The position numbers and the translations under genes were made by a program. 64,000 nucleotides of DNA. Source: Methylococcus sp. EFPC2. GTDB lineage: Bacteria; Pseudomonadota; Gammaproteobacteria; Methylococcales; Methylococcaceae. Below the pieces are notes generated by a model. It searched no databases. It was given only the letters and a program-made list of their open reading frames with translations, and had not been told where the DNA came from. Shown here one piece after another: positions 1 to 12,515 of this stretch; the first letter of the stretch is position 1; each line of letters starts with the position of its first letter. Where the stretch lies: the NCBI RefSeq assembly GCF_016925495.1, contig NZ_CP070491.1, positions 868,001 through 932,000 on the forward strand. Direction: 5' to 3'.

Positions 1-3587
<3,587 letters not shown>

Positions 3588-3773
3588 GGAAAAGGTACGG
3601 GGCAGGGTAGGTGAAAGCGGTTATTCTAGGGGTTTGCCGAGTCATGATAAACCGCATGAGCTTGGCCTTTCCTTGCCTCACCGTTTGAATGGTGTGACAA
3701 TCCGGGCCGCCCGCCCCGGTTCGAGGTAAAGGGACGGAACATAACAATTAGATGTATGTCGGAGGAGACAGCG

Positions 3774-4184
3774 ATGAGATTGAACAAGCCGTGGATGCGC
3801 CTGTCCGGGATCGTGGTGGGGCCGTTGCTGGCTGGGATGTTTGCCGCTTCGGCATGGGCCGAGGTGCCTCTGAAGGATAACAGCGAGATCGTGGGTTCCT
3901 GGGTGCTCGAGTCGGTCGCGCCGGGCTTGAACAAGCCCAAGATACCGGAAAACAGGACCTGGGAATTCCGCGCCGACGGCACGGTCGTAACCTCGGGATT
4001 CAATCGCCATTTCAACCGCGACGATACCCAGACGACCAAATACCAAGTGACCGACGGCAAGATCAAGACCGACAATCCCGGCCGCCCCGGCAAAACCCTG
4101 GATTACACGGTTTATGAAAAATCCGGCGATACCTTGATACTGCAAGGCGGCTTGGAAGGCTTTTATTTCTTCAAGAAAAAATAA
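3774..4184 (+). CDS. Exported lipocalin-like small protein
   Basis: Hypothetical exported protein of 136 residues. The start at 3774 is preferred over 3756 because GGAGGAG lies six bases upstream and the product then begins with a clean signal peptide, cleaved near AWA at residue 29. The mature part reads like a lipocalin-like or 'copper resistance NlpE-like' small beta barrel: it has EIVGSWVLESV, then WEFRADGTVV and a closing LILQGGLEGFYFFKKK, the pattern of proteins that compare a baseline with a strand-rich body. No catalytic residues are visible. The two membrane-protein genes downstream are on the same strand with a 29-bp gap, so co-transcription is possible. Function is unknown. Confidence 0.6.
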   Translation: MRLNKPWMRLSGIVVGPLLAGMFAASAWAEVPLKDNSEIVGSWVLESVAPGLNKPKIPENRTWEFRADGTVVTSGFNRHFNRDDTQTTKYQVTDGKIKTDNPGRPGKTLDYTVYEKSGDTLILQGGLEGFYFFKKK

Positions 4185-4213
4185 TTCGAACTCCCAGATA
4201 TAAGGCTGCAGAA

Positions 4214-4669
4214 ATGATCAAATACATTACATTCGGTCCCAACGACAAGAAGTTGTGGATCGGCATCGGCGTGGTGAGCGCCATACTCATCGTGTTGCTG
4301 TCCGTGTTCGCCACGACCTCGCCGTTCTACTGGGTCGAGCGTTTCGTGATCACCTTGTTCGAAGTGTTTCTTCCGGGCTACGTGATCGTTAAGCTGTTTC
4401 TAGACCATGTCAGCTTCTCGGAAAGTCCAGTGGTCGACAAGGTGATATTGTCCTTCGGCATTTCGTTCGCAACCGTACAGACGCTTTACTTTCTGTTCAC
4501 CTATGTGCGGACTTATGCGCTGAACGTCGACGAAGACGTCATCAGCAGCAATGCCATCGCTATCATACTGGCCTTATTGGTGAGCGGCGGGGCTTACGGC
4601 ATCCGATTCTACCAGGATAAGAAGCAAAGCCAGGCGGGAGCCGGTGAGGCCAAGTCCGATACGGAATAA
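4214..4669 (+). CDS. Small multi-pass membrane protein, DUF1616-like
   Basis: Inner-membrane protein of 151 residues with about four hydrophobic helices, near residues 15-35, 40-62, 75-98 and 112-130, and a short charged C-terminus. The segment LFEVFLPGYVIVKLFL followed by a helix starting SFGISFATVQ resembles the start of DUF1616 proteins (a conserved 'LPGY' turn between helices). That family has no agreed function. A Shine-Dalgarno-like AAGG lies before the ATG. The gene is followed after three bases by the DUF2970 gene, so the two are probably translated together. Family placement is by eye only. Confidence 0.55.
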   Translation: MIKYITFGPNDKKLWIGIGVVSAILIVLLSVFATTSPFYWVERFVITLFEVFLPGYVIVKLFLDHVSFSESPVVDKVILSFGISFATVQTLYFLFTYVRTYALNVDEDVISSNAIAIILALLVSGGAYGIRFYQDKKQSQAGAGEAKSDTE

Positions 4670-4672
4670 GGC

Positions 4673-4888
4673 ATGAGCGAAAACTCCCCCTCCAAACCAA
4701 ACTTGTTTCAGGTCGTTGCCAGCGTGCTGGCCGCCGGTTTTGGCGTGCAAAGCCAGAAAAATCGCGAGCGGGATTTTGTAGCCGGTTCGGCCAAGAGCTA
4801 TGTGATCGTCGGCGTGATTGCGACCGTATTGTTCGTGCTCACGCTATACGGCATCGTGAAGCTGATACTCGGTCTTGCAGGAGCCTGA
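4673..4888 (+). CDS. DUF2970 family single-pass membrane protein
   Basis: Protein of 71 residues. The N-terminal half (LFQVVASVLAAGFGVQSQKN, then RERDF) is the hallmark of DUF2970, and the C-terminal half is one transmembrane helix (about residues 42-66). DUF2970 proteins are widespread small proteobacterial membrane proteins of unknown role. The ATG lies three bases after the preceding stop, with TAAGG overlapping that stop, which suggests translational coupling. A strong terminator begins 17 bases after the stop codon, so this is the last gene of the short unit. Confidence 0.7.
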   Translation: MSENSPSKPNLFQVVASVLAAGFGVQSQKNRERDFVAGSAKSYVIVGVIATVLFVLTLYGIVKLILGLAGA

Positions 4889-4905
4889 TCCAACCCGATC
4901 GATTG

Positions 4906-4941
4906 AGGCCGCAACTCCCACGGCGGGGTTGCGGCCTTTTT
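4906..4941 (+). terminator. Rho-independent terminator after the DUF2970 gene
   Basis: Ten-base arms, AGGCCGCAAC and GTTGCGGCCT (4906-4915 with 4928-4937), close a 12-base loop, and the second arm runs directly into five T residues. It ends the unit running from about 3774 and separates it from pmbA. Confidence 0.85.
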
Positions 4942-4982
4942 CGTGGGGCTGGCCGAATTCAAACCCATAGGTAGTTAGAAAA

Positions 4983-6341
4983 ATGAGTGTATCGACGGAT
5001 TCCAGCGGAGATGATCCCGGCAAGGAGCTTGAGCGCCTGCGCGTCATGGTGGCAGAAGTGCTCGATGAGGCCTCCAGGCAGGGGGCGACGGCGGCCGAAG
5101 CGGGCTTGAGTCGGGACACCGGCTTGTCCGTTTCGGTGCGTCTAGGCGAGGTGGAAACCATAGAACATCACCGCAGCCAGGGGCTGGGACTGACGGTTTA
5201 TATTGGGCAGCGCAAGGGGTCGGCGAGTACCACCGACCTGCGCCCCGAAGCCTTGCGCGAAACCGTTGCCGCGGCCTGCCGAATCGCCCGCCATGCGGCG
5301 GAGGATCCTTATGCCGGCTTGCCGGAGCGGGAGCTTCTGGCAACCGAATTCCCCGACCTGGATTTGTACCACCCCTGGGCGCTGACGCCCGAAGGGGCGA
5401 TCGATCTGGCCAAAACCTGCGAGGACGAGGCCAGGGCTTACGACGCCGCCATCACAAACTCGGAAGGAGCCAGCCTGCATACCTTTCAGGGCGTGCGGGT
5501 GCTCGGCAACAGCCTGGGATTCCTGCACGGTTACCCTTCCAGCCGACACAGCCTGAGTTGTTCGGTCATAGGCCAACATGGCGAGAACATGCAGCGGGAC
5601 GACTGGTGGACCGTTGCACGCGCCGCGTCCGACCTCGAGGCCGCCGGTGACGTGGGCAGGAAGGCGGCCGAACGGACGGTGCGTCGATTGGATGCACACA
5701 GCCTGACGACGCGCCAATGCCCGGTGATTTTCGCCGCCGATGTGGCGAGTGGGTTGATTAGCCATTTCGTCGGCGCCATCCGGGGCGGAAATCTGTATCG
5801 CAAATCCTCCTTTTTGCTCGATGCTTTGGGACAAAAGATTTTCCCCGATTTCATCCATATCCACGAGCAGCCCCATCTGCTCCGCGCCCTGGGAAGCGCA
5901 CCGCACGACAGCGAGGGTGTGGTTACCCGGCCGCGCGACCTGGTGGCAGACGGGATATTGCAATCCTATGTGCTGAGCACTTATTCGGCGCGCAAGCTGG
6001 GCCTAAAAACGACCGGCAACGCGGGTGGGGTTCACAATCTCACGGTCGACACGGGCGATCTCGATCTGGCCGGCTTGTTGAAAAAGATGGACACCGGCCT
6101 GCTGGTGACCGAATTGATGGGGCAGGGCGTCAATACGGTGACCGGCGATTATTCGCGCGGCGCGGCGGGATTTTGGGTGGAAGGCGGTGAAATCCGCTAT
6201 CCGGTGGAAGAAATCACCATTGCCGGAAATTTGCGGGACATCTATCGCCGTATATTGGCGGTAGGGCGCGATGTGGACTTGCGGGGCAATATTCGCACCG
6301 GCTCCATCCTGATAGAGGAGATGACCATCGCCGGCGACTGA
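4983..6341 (+). CDS. pmbA: Metalloprotease-family protein PmbA (TldE)
   Basis: Partner subunit of the TldD/TldE peptidase, which in other bacteria matures ribosomally made peptides such as microcin B17 and degrades CcdA. The 452-residue length fits the family. Recognisable segments are the N-terminal half with SVSVRLGEVETIEHHRSQGLGLTV, the central VIFAADVASGLISHFVGAI, and the C-terminal half with LVTELMGQGVNTVTGDYS and GFWVEGGEI. The zinc-binding HExxxH motif belongs to the TldD partner and, as expected for PmbA, is absent here; tldD is not in the window. No good ribosome-binding site precedes the ATG. The gene converges on rapZ with about 20 bp between stops. Confidence 0.95.
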   Translation: MSVSTDSSGDDPGKELERLRVMVAEVLDEASRQGATAAEAGLSRDTGLSVSVRLGEVETIEHHRSQGLGLTVYIGQRKGSASTTDLRPEALRETVAAACRIARHAAEDPYAGLPERELLATEFPDLDLYHPWALTPEGAIDLAKTCEDEARAYDAAITNSEGASLHTFQGVRVLGNSLGFLHGYPSSRHSLSCSVIGQHGENMQRDDWWTVARAASDLEAAGDVGRKAAERTVRRLDAHSLTTRQCPVIFAADVASGLISHFVGAIRGGNLYRKSSFLLDALGQKIFPDFIHIHEQPHLLRALGSAPHDSEGVVTRPRDLVADGILQSYVLSTYSARKLGLKTTGNAGGVHNLTVDTGDLDLAGLLKKMDTGLLVTELMGQGVNTVTGDYSRGAAGFWVEGGEIRYPVEEITIAGNLRDIYRRILAVGRDVDLRGNIRTGSILIEEMTIAGD

Positions 6342-6360
6342 CCGGCGGCGAAACGGCGTA

Positions 6361-7221
6361 TCAGGCCGGCAGTTCCCTATGTCGGACCAGGATGTCGTGC
6401 GTGCCTTTCTGGAAGCGCTTGCCCAGGGCGTCCACAAGATAGACCGAGCGGTGCTGGCCTCCGGTACAGCCGATGGCGACGGTCAGGTAGCTGCGGTTCT
6501 CGGCTTCGAAGCAGGGTATCCAGCGGTCAAGAAAGTCGCTGATATCGTCGAGGTAGCGAACGACTTCGTTGCTTTGGCGGAGAAACTGGACGACTTCCGG
6601 ATCCCTTCCGGTCTTGCTGCGCAACAGCGGTTCCCAATGGGGATTGGGTAAACAGCGGGCATCGAAGATGAAGTCGGCGTCCAGCGGCGTACCCTTTTTG
6701 AAGCCGAAGGACATGAAGTAAAGGGACATCAGATGATTGAGACGCTGATCCACCCGGCGGGTGATCAGGTCTCTTAACTGATGGACATTGGTGTGCGTGG
6801 TATCGATGAGCATGTCCGCCATGCTCGCCACCGGCTCCAGCAACCGCCGTTCCAGTTCGATAGCCTCGGAGAGGGGGTGCATGGCGCTGGTCAGCGGGTG
6901 CTTGCGGCGGGTTTCGCTGAAGCGTTTCAAAAGCGTGGCCGGTTCTGCCTGCAGATAGATCACTTCGCAGTCGATCCCATGCTGCCGCATCGCGGCCAAG
7001 CTCGTCTGAAACTGGCTCAGCAGTTCGCTTTCGTTACGCGCATCCAAGCCCAGCGCCGTTTTCCGGAAGATGTCGCGGTTCGCGAGCATGGCTTCCCGGA
7101 CGAAGCTATCCAGCAGGACGACCGGCAGGTTGTCTATGCAGTAATAGCCGCAATCTTCGAGCGTCTCCAGGGCGATACTTTTCCCCGAGCCAGACAAACC
7201 GCTGACGATCACCAGTTTCAT
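6361..7221 (-). CDS. rapZ: RNase adapter / nucleotide-binding protein RapZ
   Basis: In enterobacteria RapZ guides RNase E to the GlmZ small RNA and so controls glucosamine-6-phosphate synthase; it also binds a cell-wall sugar precursor. The product of 286 residues opens with MKLVIVSGLSGSGKS, a Walker A loop, and closes with the C-terminal domain containing YLTVAIGCTGGQHRSV. I start it at the ATG at 7221 because homologues begin MKLxIVSG; an in-frame TTG at 7239 would add six residues and overlap hpf by four bases. It is the last gene of the kdsD-to-rapZ block, whose order is conserved in Gammaproteobacteria. Confidence 0.95.
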   Translation of the reverse strand: MKLVIVSGLSGSGKSIALETLEDCGYYCIDNLPVVLLDSFVREAMLANRDIFRKTALGLDARNESELLSQFQTSLAAMRQHGIDCEVIYLQAEPATLLKRFSETRRKHPLTSAMHPLSEAIELERRLLEPVASMADMLIDTTHTNVHQLRDLITRRVDQRLNHLMSLYFMSFGFKKGTPLDADFIFDARCLPNPHWEPLLRSKTGRDPEVVQFLRQSNEVVRYLDDISDFLDRWIPCFEAENRSYLTVAIGCTGGQHRSVYLVDALGKRFQKGTHDILVRHRELPA

Positions 7222-7235
7222 AGGCTGCTGAACAC

Positions 7236-7529
7236 TCAACGTCCGCGCTCGTTCAGCTTTTCCTTGTGTTTGATGATTTGGCGGTCGAGTTTGTCTACCA
7301 GTCCGTCGATCGCGGCGTACAAATCTTCCTGGGTATCTTCGGCGAACAGGTTGGCCCCGTTGACGTGTACCGTCGATTCGGCTTTCTGCGCGAGTTTTTC
7401 CACCGACAATATCACCTGGATGTCGATCACCTGATCGAAATGACGTTCCAGGCGCTGGAATTTTTCGGTGACGTAATTCTTTAAGGCATCGGTCACCTCA
7501 ATATGGTGACCGCTGATGTTGAGTTGCAT
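7236..7529 (-). CDS. hpf: Ribosome hibernation promoting factor, short form
   Basis: A 97-residue protein of the HPF/YfiA family, which binds the decoding centre of idle 70S ribosomes during slow growth. The sequence MQLNISGHHIEVTDALKNYV is the family signature, and the length matches the short gammaproteobacterial form without the long C-terminal dimerisation domain. AAGGAG sits nine bases before the ATG. It lies directly downstream of rpoN and just before rapZ, the usual place for this gene in gammaproteobacteria. Confidence 0.95.
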   Translation of the reverse strand: MQLNISGHHIEVTDALKNYVTEKFQRLERHFDQVIDIQVILSVEKLAQKAESTVHVNGANLFAEDTQEDLYAAIDGLVDKLDRQIIKHKEKLNERGR

Positions 7530-7564
7530 GACTGGACTCCTTATTTAAGGCTGGACGAACGGGT

Positions 7565-9022
7565 TCAAAAAACCCGTTTACGTTCGTTGGAAGGCGGAAT
7601 ATTGAGTGCCTCACGGTATTTGGCGACGGTGCGGCGGGCCACCTGTATCCCCTTGTCCTTCAGCATGGCCGAAAGCGCATGATCGCTTAAGGGTTTGGCC
7701 TGGTCTTCCTGCTCTATCATCTCCTTCAAATACGCTTTGATGGCGGTGGCCGAGCATTCTCCTCCGGCATCCGTCGACACGTGGCTGGAGAAAAAGTACT
7801 TGAATTCGTAAACGCCGTTGGGCGTGTGCATGTACTTCTGCGTGGTGACGCGGGAAATGGTCGATTCGTGCATCTCCACCTCTTCCGCGACGTCGCGCAG
7901 CACCAATGGCTTCATGGCCCGCTCGCCATACTCCAAAAAATCCTTTTGGTGCTCGACGATGGAACGGGCGACCTTGAGCAGGGTTTCGTTGCGGCTTTGC
8001 AAGCTCTTGATGAACCAGCGGGCCTCCTGCAGGTGATTCTTCATGGTCACGTTGTCCGCGCTGTTGTCGGCGCGTTTGATCATGCCGGAATAGAACGGAT
8101 TGACCCGTAGTTTGGGGGCGATGTCGGGATTCAGGGTGACGACCCATTCCTGCGCCACCCGGAAGACGAATACGTCCGGGATGACATATTGTGCTTCCTG
8201 GATTGCGATGGTGCGTCCCGGTTTGGGTTCCAGCGTGCGGATCAGGGCGATGACATGGTTCAGTTCCTCGTCGCCGATTTCGAGTGCGCGCTTGAGTTTG
8301 TTCAGGTCGCGCCGGGCGAGCACGTCCAAGTGGTTCTCGGTCAGATTCAGCGCCTGCCGTTGCCATGGCGTATCGTCCGGCAGTTGTCTGAGCTGGATGC
8401 TCAGGCACTCGGCCAGGTTTTGCGCTGCGATACCCGGCGGGTCGAAGTTCTGTACCCGGTGCAGCACCGCGACGACCTCGTCCAGGTCCAGATCCTCAAT
8501 CTGGCTGAGCAGGCCTTGGTGGACCTCCTCGATGGATGAGGTGAGATAGCCGTCATCGTTGATGCCGTCGATGATGGCCGTGGCAATGGCATAGTCCTGT
8601 TCGCTGAAGGGCGTCAGTTCCATCTGCCATGCCAGGTGGTCGTGCAGGGTTTCGGCAGGTGCCCGCTGAAACAGGTAGTCGTCGTTGTCGCTGTCGTTCT
8701 GCGGGGGGGTATAGGACTGCACGTTGTCGTAGACGTCCTCCCACGAACTGTCCACGCCCAGTTCCTGCGGAATGTCGGCCGGAGTATCCAGATTACCCAG
8801 TTCCCCATAGTCGTTTTCCTGCCGAACGGTTTCGGCCGGTTCCGACGGTTCGGTAAAGCCGCTTTCCTCGTCGGAGACTTCCAGCATCATGTTGGAGTCC
8901 AGCGCCTGCTGGATCTCCTGTTGGAGGTCCAGGGTCGACAACTGCAGCAGCTTGATGGCTTGCTGCAGTTGCGGGGTCATCGCCAGGTTTTGTCCGAGGC
9001 GTAATTGCAGGGATTGTTTCAT
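7565..9022 (-). CDS. rpoN: RNA polymerase sigma-54 factor
   Basis: Alternative sigma factor recognising -24/-12 promoters and needing AAA+ activators. The 485-residue product has the glutamine-rich region I (LRLGQNLAMTPQLQQAIKLL), an acidic linker at about residues 50-115, the core-binding domain, a helix-turn-helix around DVAEEVEMHESTISRV, and the RpoN box ARRTVAKYRE at residues 462-471 near the C-terminus. All regions are present and no truncation is seen. It follows lptB after 95 bp, in the order found in E. coli (lptA-lptB-rpoN-hpf). Confidence 0.98.
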   Translation of the reverse strand: MKQSLQLRLGQNLAMTPQLQQAIKLLQLSTLDLQQEIQQALDSNMMLEVSDEESGFTEPSEPAETVRQENDYGELGNLDTPADIPQELGVDSSWEDVYDNVQSYTPPQNDSDNDDYLFQRAPAETLHDHLAWQMELTPFSEQDYAIATAIIDGINDDGYLTSSIEEVHQGLLSQIEDLDLDEVVAVLHRVQNFDPPGIAAQNLAECLSIQLRQLPDDTPWQRQALNLTENHLDVLARRDLNKLKRALEIGDEELNHVIALIRTLEPKPGRTIAIQEAQYVIPDVFVFRVAQEWVVTLNPDIAPKLRVNPFYSGMIKRADNSADNVTMKNHLQEARWFIKSLQSRNETLLKVARSIVEHQKDFLEYGERAMKPLVLRDVAEEVEMHESTISRVTTQKYMHTPNGVYEFKYFFSSHVSTDAGGECSATAIKAYLKEMIEQEDQAKPLSDHALSAMLKDKGIQVARRTVAKYREALNIPPSNERKRVF

Positions 9023-9117
9023 GAGGGCTCAAGTCCGGTTTGCTGCGGACATTTGTGGTCCGACTCTTGCTGTCGATTCTAGATCAAACAGAGGGAAGGG
9101 GGGAGGTCGGGAGAGCC

Positions 9118-9843
9118 TCAAAGCGAAAAGTTTTCACCCAGATAGACCTTGCGCACCTCGGGATCGTTGACGATTTCATCGGACTTGCCTTCGGCGATCA
9201 CCTGTCCCTCGTTGAGGATATAGGCTCGGCTGCAGATGCCCAGTGTTTCCCGCACATTGTGTTCGGTGATGAGGATGCCGATGCCACGCTTACGCAAGTG
9301 ATCGATGATCTTCTGGATGTCGATGATGGAGATCGGGTCCACCCCGGCGAAAGGTTCGTCGAGCATCATGAAGCGGGGCTCGCAGGCCAGGGCGCGGGCG
9401 ATCTCCACGCGCCTGCGTTCGCCGCCCGACAGGCTCAGCGCGGGCTGGTTGCGCAAATGGGTGATGCTGAACTCTTCCAGCAGTTCGGCGATCAGCAGTT
9501 CGTGCTGGCCGCGTGTCAAATCGTCCCGCAACTCCAGCACGGCGCGCAGATTGTCGGTCACCGTGAGCTTGCGGAATATCGACGGCTCCTGGGGCAGATA
9601 GCCCAGTCCCAGCTTCGCGCGGGCGTGCATGGGCAGGTGGGTGATGTTTTGCTCGTCGAGGAAAATCTCGCCCTGGTCGGGGCGTATCAGCCCGGCCATC
9701 ATGTAGAAGCTCGTGGTCTTGCCTGCGCCGTTGGGGCCCAGGAGCCCGACGATTTCGCCGCTTTCCATGGTCAGCGAAACGCCGTTGACCACTTTGCGCT
9801 TGCCGAAGGATTTACCGAGATTACGCGCGGAAAGTGTCGTCAT
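9118..9843 (-). CDS. lptB: LPS export ABC transporter ATPase LptB
   Basis: Cytoplasmic ATPase that powers extraction of lipopolysaccharide from the inner membrane by LptF and LptG; both partners are encoded at 54.4-56.6 kb of this window. The 241-residue protein shows the Walker A loop GPNGAGKT (residues 36-43), the signature LSGGERRR, and Walker B FMMLDEP followed by FAGVD. The ATG is four bases after the lptA stop, and the intervening GGGG with the preceding GGAG forms the ribosome-binding site, so translation is coupled. Confidence 0.98.
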   Translation of the reverse strand: MTTLSARNLGKSFGKRKVVNGVSLTMESGEIVGLLGPNGAGKTTSFYMMAGLIRPDQGEIFLDEQNITHLPMHARAKLGLGYLPQEPSIFRKLTVTDNLRAVLELRDDLTRGQHELLIAELLEEFSITHLRNQPALSLSGGERRRVEIARALACEPRFMMLDEPFAGVDPISIIDIQKIIDHLRKRGIGILITEHNVRETLGICSRAYILNEGQVIAEGKSDEIVNDPEVRKVYLGENFSL

Positions 9844-9847
9844 CCCC

Positions 9848-10372
9848 TTACTCCGCCGCCTTGCCGTCCTGGGGCTGCAGCGTCACGCGTACCCGTTTGC
9901 CGCCGGGGCTGCCCGCCGGAACGCCCGCTTTCATCACGGAGCGCCGACTGTCGTATTCGATGCGGTCGCTCGCGACGCGGTCGCTGCTGTCGGCCTGGTT
10001 GCCCTGCCAGGCCAAGGCGTTCTCGTAGAGCACCAGGATGCCGGTTTCCGGAAAATATTCCGCGCGCTGGCCGGTGCCGTGCCAATCGGGTTTGTTGGGC
10101 TCGGGGGTTTGCTTGAGGCGCGTGGGATTGCCGTAGCTGAGGATTTTTTCCGTCTTGCCGTTTTTCTGCAGCACGATCATCCGGTCGCCGAACACCTCCA
10201 GGCTGCCCTGCGTGGTATGCACGTTGCCGACATAGACGGTTTCCCCCTTGGCTTCGTCGTAAGTGGCCGAATCCGCCTCGATATAAATGGGCTGCTTGGC
10301 GTCGCTTTCCAGACCCCAGGCGAGCGGGGACAGCAGGCCCAGCAGGGGCAGGGCGAATTTAACGCATTTCAT
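9848..10372 (-). CDS. lptA: LPS transport periplasmic protein LptA
   Basis: Periplasmic bridge protein that carries lipopolysaccharide from LptC to the outer-membrane LptDE complex. I start at 10372 (MKCVKFALPLLGLLSPLAWG), which gives a 174-residue protein with a proper signal peptide; a longer frame to 10453 would put 27 unrelated residues in front of it. The mature part has the beta-jellyroll opening PIYIEADSATYDEAKGETVYVGNV typical of the OstA fold. The start overlaps the end of lptC by 14 bases, and lptB follows four bases after the stop. Confidence 0.93.
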   Translation of the reverse strand: MKCVKFALPLLGLLSPLAWGLESDAKQPIYIEADSATYDEAKGETVYVGNVHTTQGSLEVFGDRMIVLQKNGKTEKILSYGNPTRLKQTPEPNKPDWHGTGQRAEYFPETGILVLYENALAWQGNQADSSDRVASDRIEYDSRRSVMKAGVPAGSPGGKRVRVTLQPQDGKAAE

Positions 10373-10925
10373 GCTTTCTCCGTACGTCCGAGAGAATGGT
10401 GAAATTAAGTAGCGGCTTGAAGTGGACCCGCATGCCGGTTCCGTGAGTCTCATCCTGCGGAGCGCGGATGATCACGTCCTCGGCCGTTTCCGCAAATTCG
10501 GCCTTGGGATCGTATTTGACATTGCGGGTGATGATCCTGATCTCGCCGTCTGTGGTCTGACGCGTGATCAATACGTTGCCGTTCATCAGCACGGCCGTTC
10601 CGCCGCTCAATGCCGTTGCCGTTTCCGAACGGATGACCCAGGGCTCTTTGCCTTCCTGAAAGAGCGTCATCACGGGCTTTTCCATCTCGGTCCGGTCGTC
10701 GTTCTTGTAATGGGTCATCGTTTCGGCATCCAGCGTCTGGCTCGGTTTTCCTTCGGCCGACAACACCGTCCGCGTGATGTTCTTGGAATAGTAGTCGACG
10801 ACCGACCGTTCCTGACGCGCGCCGTTTTCCTCCGCGGGCGTCAGTTTGTCGGCCAGCCAGGCGCTCGCGACGGCGATCAGGCCGAGTGCCAGATAGGCGG
10901 AAATTTGCCGTGTGGAGACTGTCAC
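10359..10925 (-). CDS. lptC: LPS export protein LptC
   Basis: Bitopic inner-membrane protein receiving lipopolysaccharide from LptBFG and passing it to LptA. The 188-residue product has one N-terminal helix (about residues 8-24) followed by a periplasmic beta-rich domain with repeating strand pairs (ALSGGTAVLMNGNVLI). It starts with GTG at 10925, only one base after the kdsC stop codon, which again implies translational coupling. Its 3' end overlaps lptA by 14 bases. Identification rests on topology, length and its place between kdsC and lptA. Confidence 0.93.
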   Translation of the reverse strand: MTVSTRQISAYLALGLIAVASAWLADKLTPAEENGARQERSVVDYYSKNITRTVLSAEGKPSQTLDAETMTHYKNDDRTEMEKPVMTLFQEGKEPWVIRSETATALSGGTAVLMNGNVLITRQTTDGEIRIITRNVKYDPKAEFAETAEDVIIRAPQDETHGTGMRVHFKPLLNFTILSDVRRKHEMR

Positions 10926-10926
10926 G

Positions 10927-11448
10927 CTAGTAATGTTGCTCGACGATGTCCTGCAGCTTGCCCTGCGCTTCCATGATCAGATCGCACACTTCGCGGGCGG
11001 CGCCATACCCGCCCGGCTGCCGTGTGCGCCAGTCCACGTGGGAAAGTATGGAAGGATGGGCGTTGGAAACCGCGACGGCCAGACCGACGCGACGGAACAG
11101 CGGGAGATCCAGCAGGTCGTCGCCGACGTGGGCGATTTCCTCGGGGGAAAATCCGGTGTCTTTCAAGATGTCGTCGAATGCCAGCAGTTTGTTCTGATAG
11201 CCCTGGAACACGCGTTCTATCCCCAGGCTGTCCATGCGCTTGCTGACCGAAACCGAGACGCGGCCGGAGATCACGGCCACATCCACGCCGGTCTTGCGCA
11301 GCAGTTTGATGCCCAAGCCGTCGTGGGCGTGAAAGCCCTTGTATTCGCGGCCCTGTTCGTCGAAATAAAAACGGCCGTCGGTCAGCACGCCGTCGACGTC
11401 GAAGATGACCAGTTTGATCCGGGCGGCTTTGGCGCGTACGTCATTCAT
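10927..11448 (-). CDS. kdsC: 3-deoxy-D-manno-octulosonate 8-phosphate phosphatase
   Basis: HAD-family phosphatase that releases Kdo from Kdo-8-phosphate, the third step of Kdo synthesis. The 173-residue length fits the tetrameric, capless KdsC type. The catalytic motif FDVDGVLTDG places the nucleophile and acid at Asp17 and Asp19; the later motif VAVISGR carries the conserved Ser, and HVGDDLLDLP holds the metal-binding acidic residues. A GAGG ribosome site precedes the ATG. It lies 22 bases after kdsD. Confidence 0.96.
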   Translation of the reverse strand: MNDVRAKAARIKLVIFDVDGVLTDGRFYFDEQGREYKGFHAHDGLGIKLLRKTGVDVAVISGRVSVSVSKRMDSLGIERVFQGYQNKLLAFDDILKDTGFSPEEIAHVGDDLLDLPLFRRVGLAVAVSNAHPSILSHVDWRTRQPGGYGAAREVCDLIMEAQGKLQDIVEQHY

Positions 11449-11470
11449 GCATTTTGTTCCTCGTATGGGG

Positions 11471-12454
11471 CTAAACCACGCCTGCCCTAAGCAGGTCGTG
11501 CATATTGAGCGCGCCGATGAGGCGGTTTTCGGCGTCTACCACCAGAAGCGCGTTGATGCTTTTTTCTTCCATGATGTGGACCGCTTCCGCGGCTAGCTTA
11601 TCGGCCTCGATGCGTGCGCAGCTCCGCGTCATGACGCGGGAAACCGGCGTGCTGTGGATATCGCCTGCGCGTTCGAACAGCCGGCGCAAGTCCCCGTCGG
11701 TGAATATGCCTAACACGCGTTCTCCGGCGTCCACGATGGCCGTCATGCCCAGTTTCTTGGCGGTCATTTCCAGCACCGCTTCGCGGATCAAGGCGGTTTC
11801 TGAGACCTTGGGCACGGCTTCGCCGCTGTGCATTACATCGTTCACGAGCAGCAGCAGTTTGCGCCCCAGGCTGCCGCCGGGGTGGGAAAGGGCGAAGTCT
11901 TCCTTGGTAAAGCCCTTGGCCTCCAGCAGGCTCACCGCCAGGGCGTCGCCCATGGCCAGGGCGGCGGTCGTGCTCGAACTGGGCGCCAGCCCAAGCGGAC
12001 AGGCTTCTTCGCGCACGCCCACATCGAGATGCACGTCGGCCTGTTTGGCCAGCGTCGAAGCGGCATTGCCGGTCATCGCGATCAGCCGTGCGCCCATCCG
12101 TTTGATCAAGGGCAGTATCGTCGCGATCTCCTCCGTTTCGCCGGAGTTGGACAAGGCGAGAACCACGTCTTGCGGGGTAATCATGCCCAGATCGCCGTGG
12201 CTGGCCTCGCCGGGGTGCACAAAAAAGGCCGGACTGCCGGTGCTGGCCAGGGTCGCGGCGATTTTTCGGCCGATATGGCCGGACTTGCCCATGCCGGTCA
12301 CGACCACGCGTCCGCGGCAGCTCAGCATCAGCCGGCAGGCGGCGGCGAAATGGTGGTCGACGCGGGTTTCCAGTTCGGCAACGGCGGCGGCTTCGATCCT
12401 GATGACCCGCTGGCCGAAACGGCAGAGGGTTTGATCGTCGGGGAATAGAGTCAT
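11471..12454 (-). CDS. kdsD: Arabinose-5-phosphate isomerase
   Basis: Converts ribulose-5-phosphate into arabinose-5-phosphate, the precursor of Kdo. The 327-residue protein has an N-terminal SIS sugar-isomerase domain (about residues 40-175; [16 protein letters not shown] and [12 protein letters not shown] are characteristic) and two C-terminal CBS domains (about residues 205-325). It is the first recognisable gene of the Kdo/Lpt/rpoN block, and a lipoprotein gene precedes it by 61 bases on the same strand. Confidence 0.96.
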   Translation of the reverse strand: MTLFPDDQTLCRFGQRVIRIEAAAVAELETRVDHHFAAACRLMLSCRGRVVVTGMGKSGHIGRKIAATLASTGSPAFFVHPGEASHGDLGMITPQDVVLALSNSGETEEIATILPLIKRMGARLIAMTGNAASTLAKQADVHLDVGVREEACPLGLAPSSSTTAALAMGDALAVSLLEAKGFTKEDFALSHPGGSLGRKLLLLVNDVMHSGEAVPKVSETALIREAVLEMTAKKLGMTAIVDAGERVLGIFTDGDLRRLFERAGDIHSTPVSRVMTRSCARIEADKLAAEAVHIMEEKSINALLVVDAENRLIGALNMHDLLRAGVV

Positions 12455-12515
12455 GCAGTGGCGAGCACGGCGCCAGTCGCCGCGTATCGGTGACGGCTAA
12501 GTCCGGGCAGGAAAA

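Noticed and set aside
3588-3773. Cobalamin or SAH riboswitch in the metH leader
   Set aside because: Neither the B12-box nor the SAH core sequence is seen on the metH strand; only a small CACC/GGTG hairpin exists.
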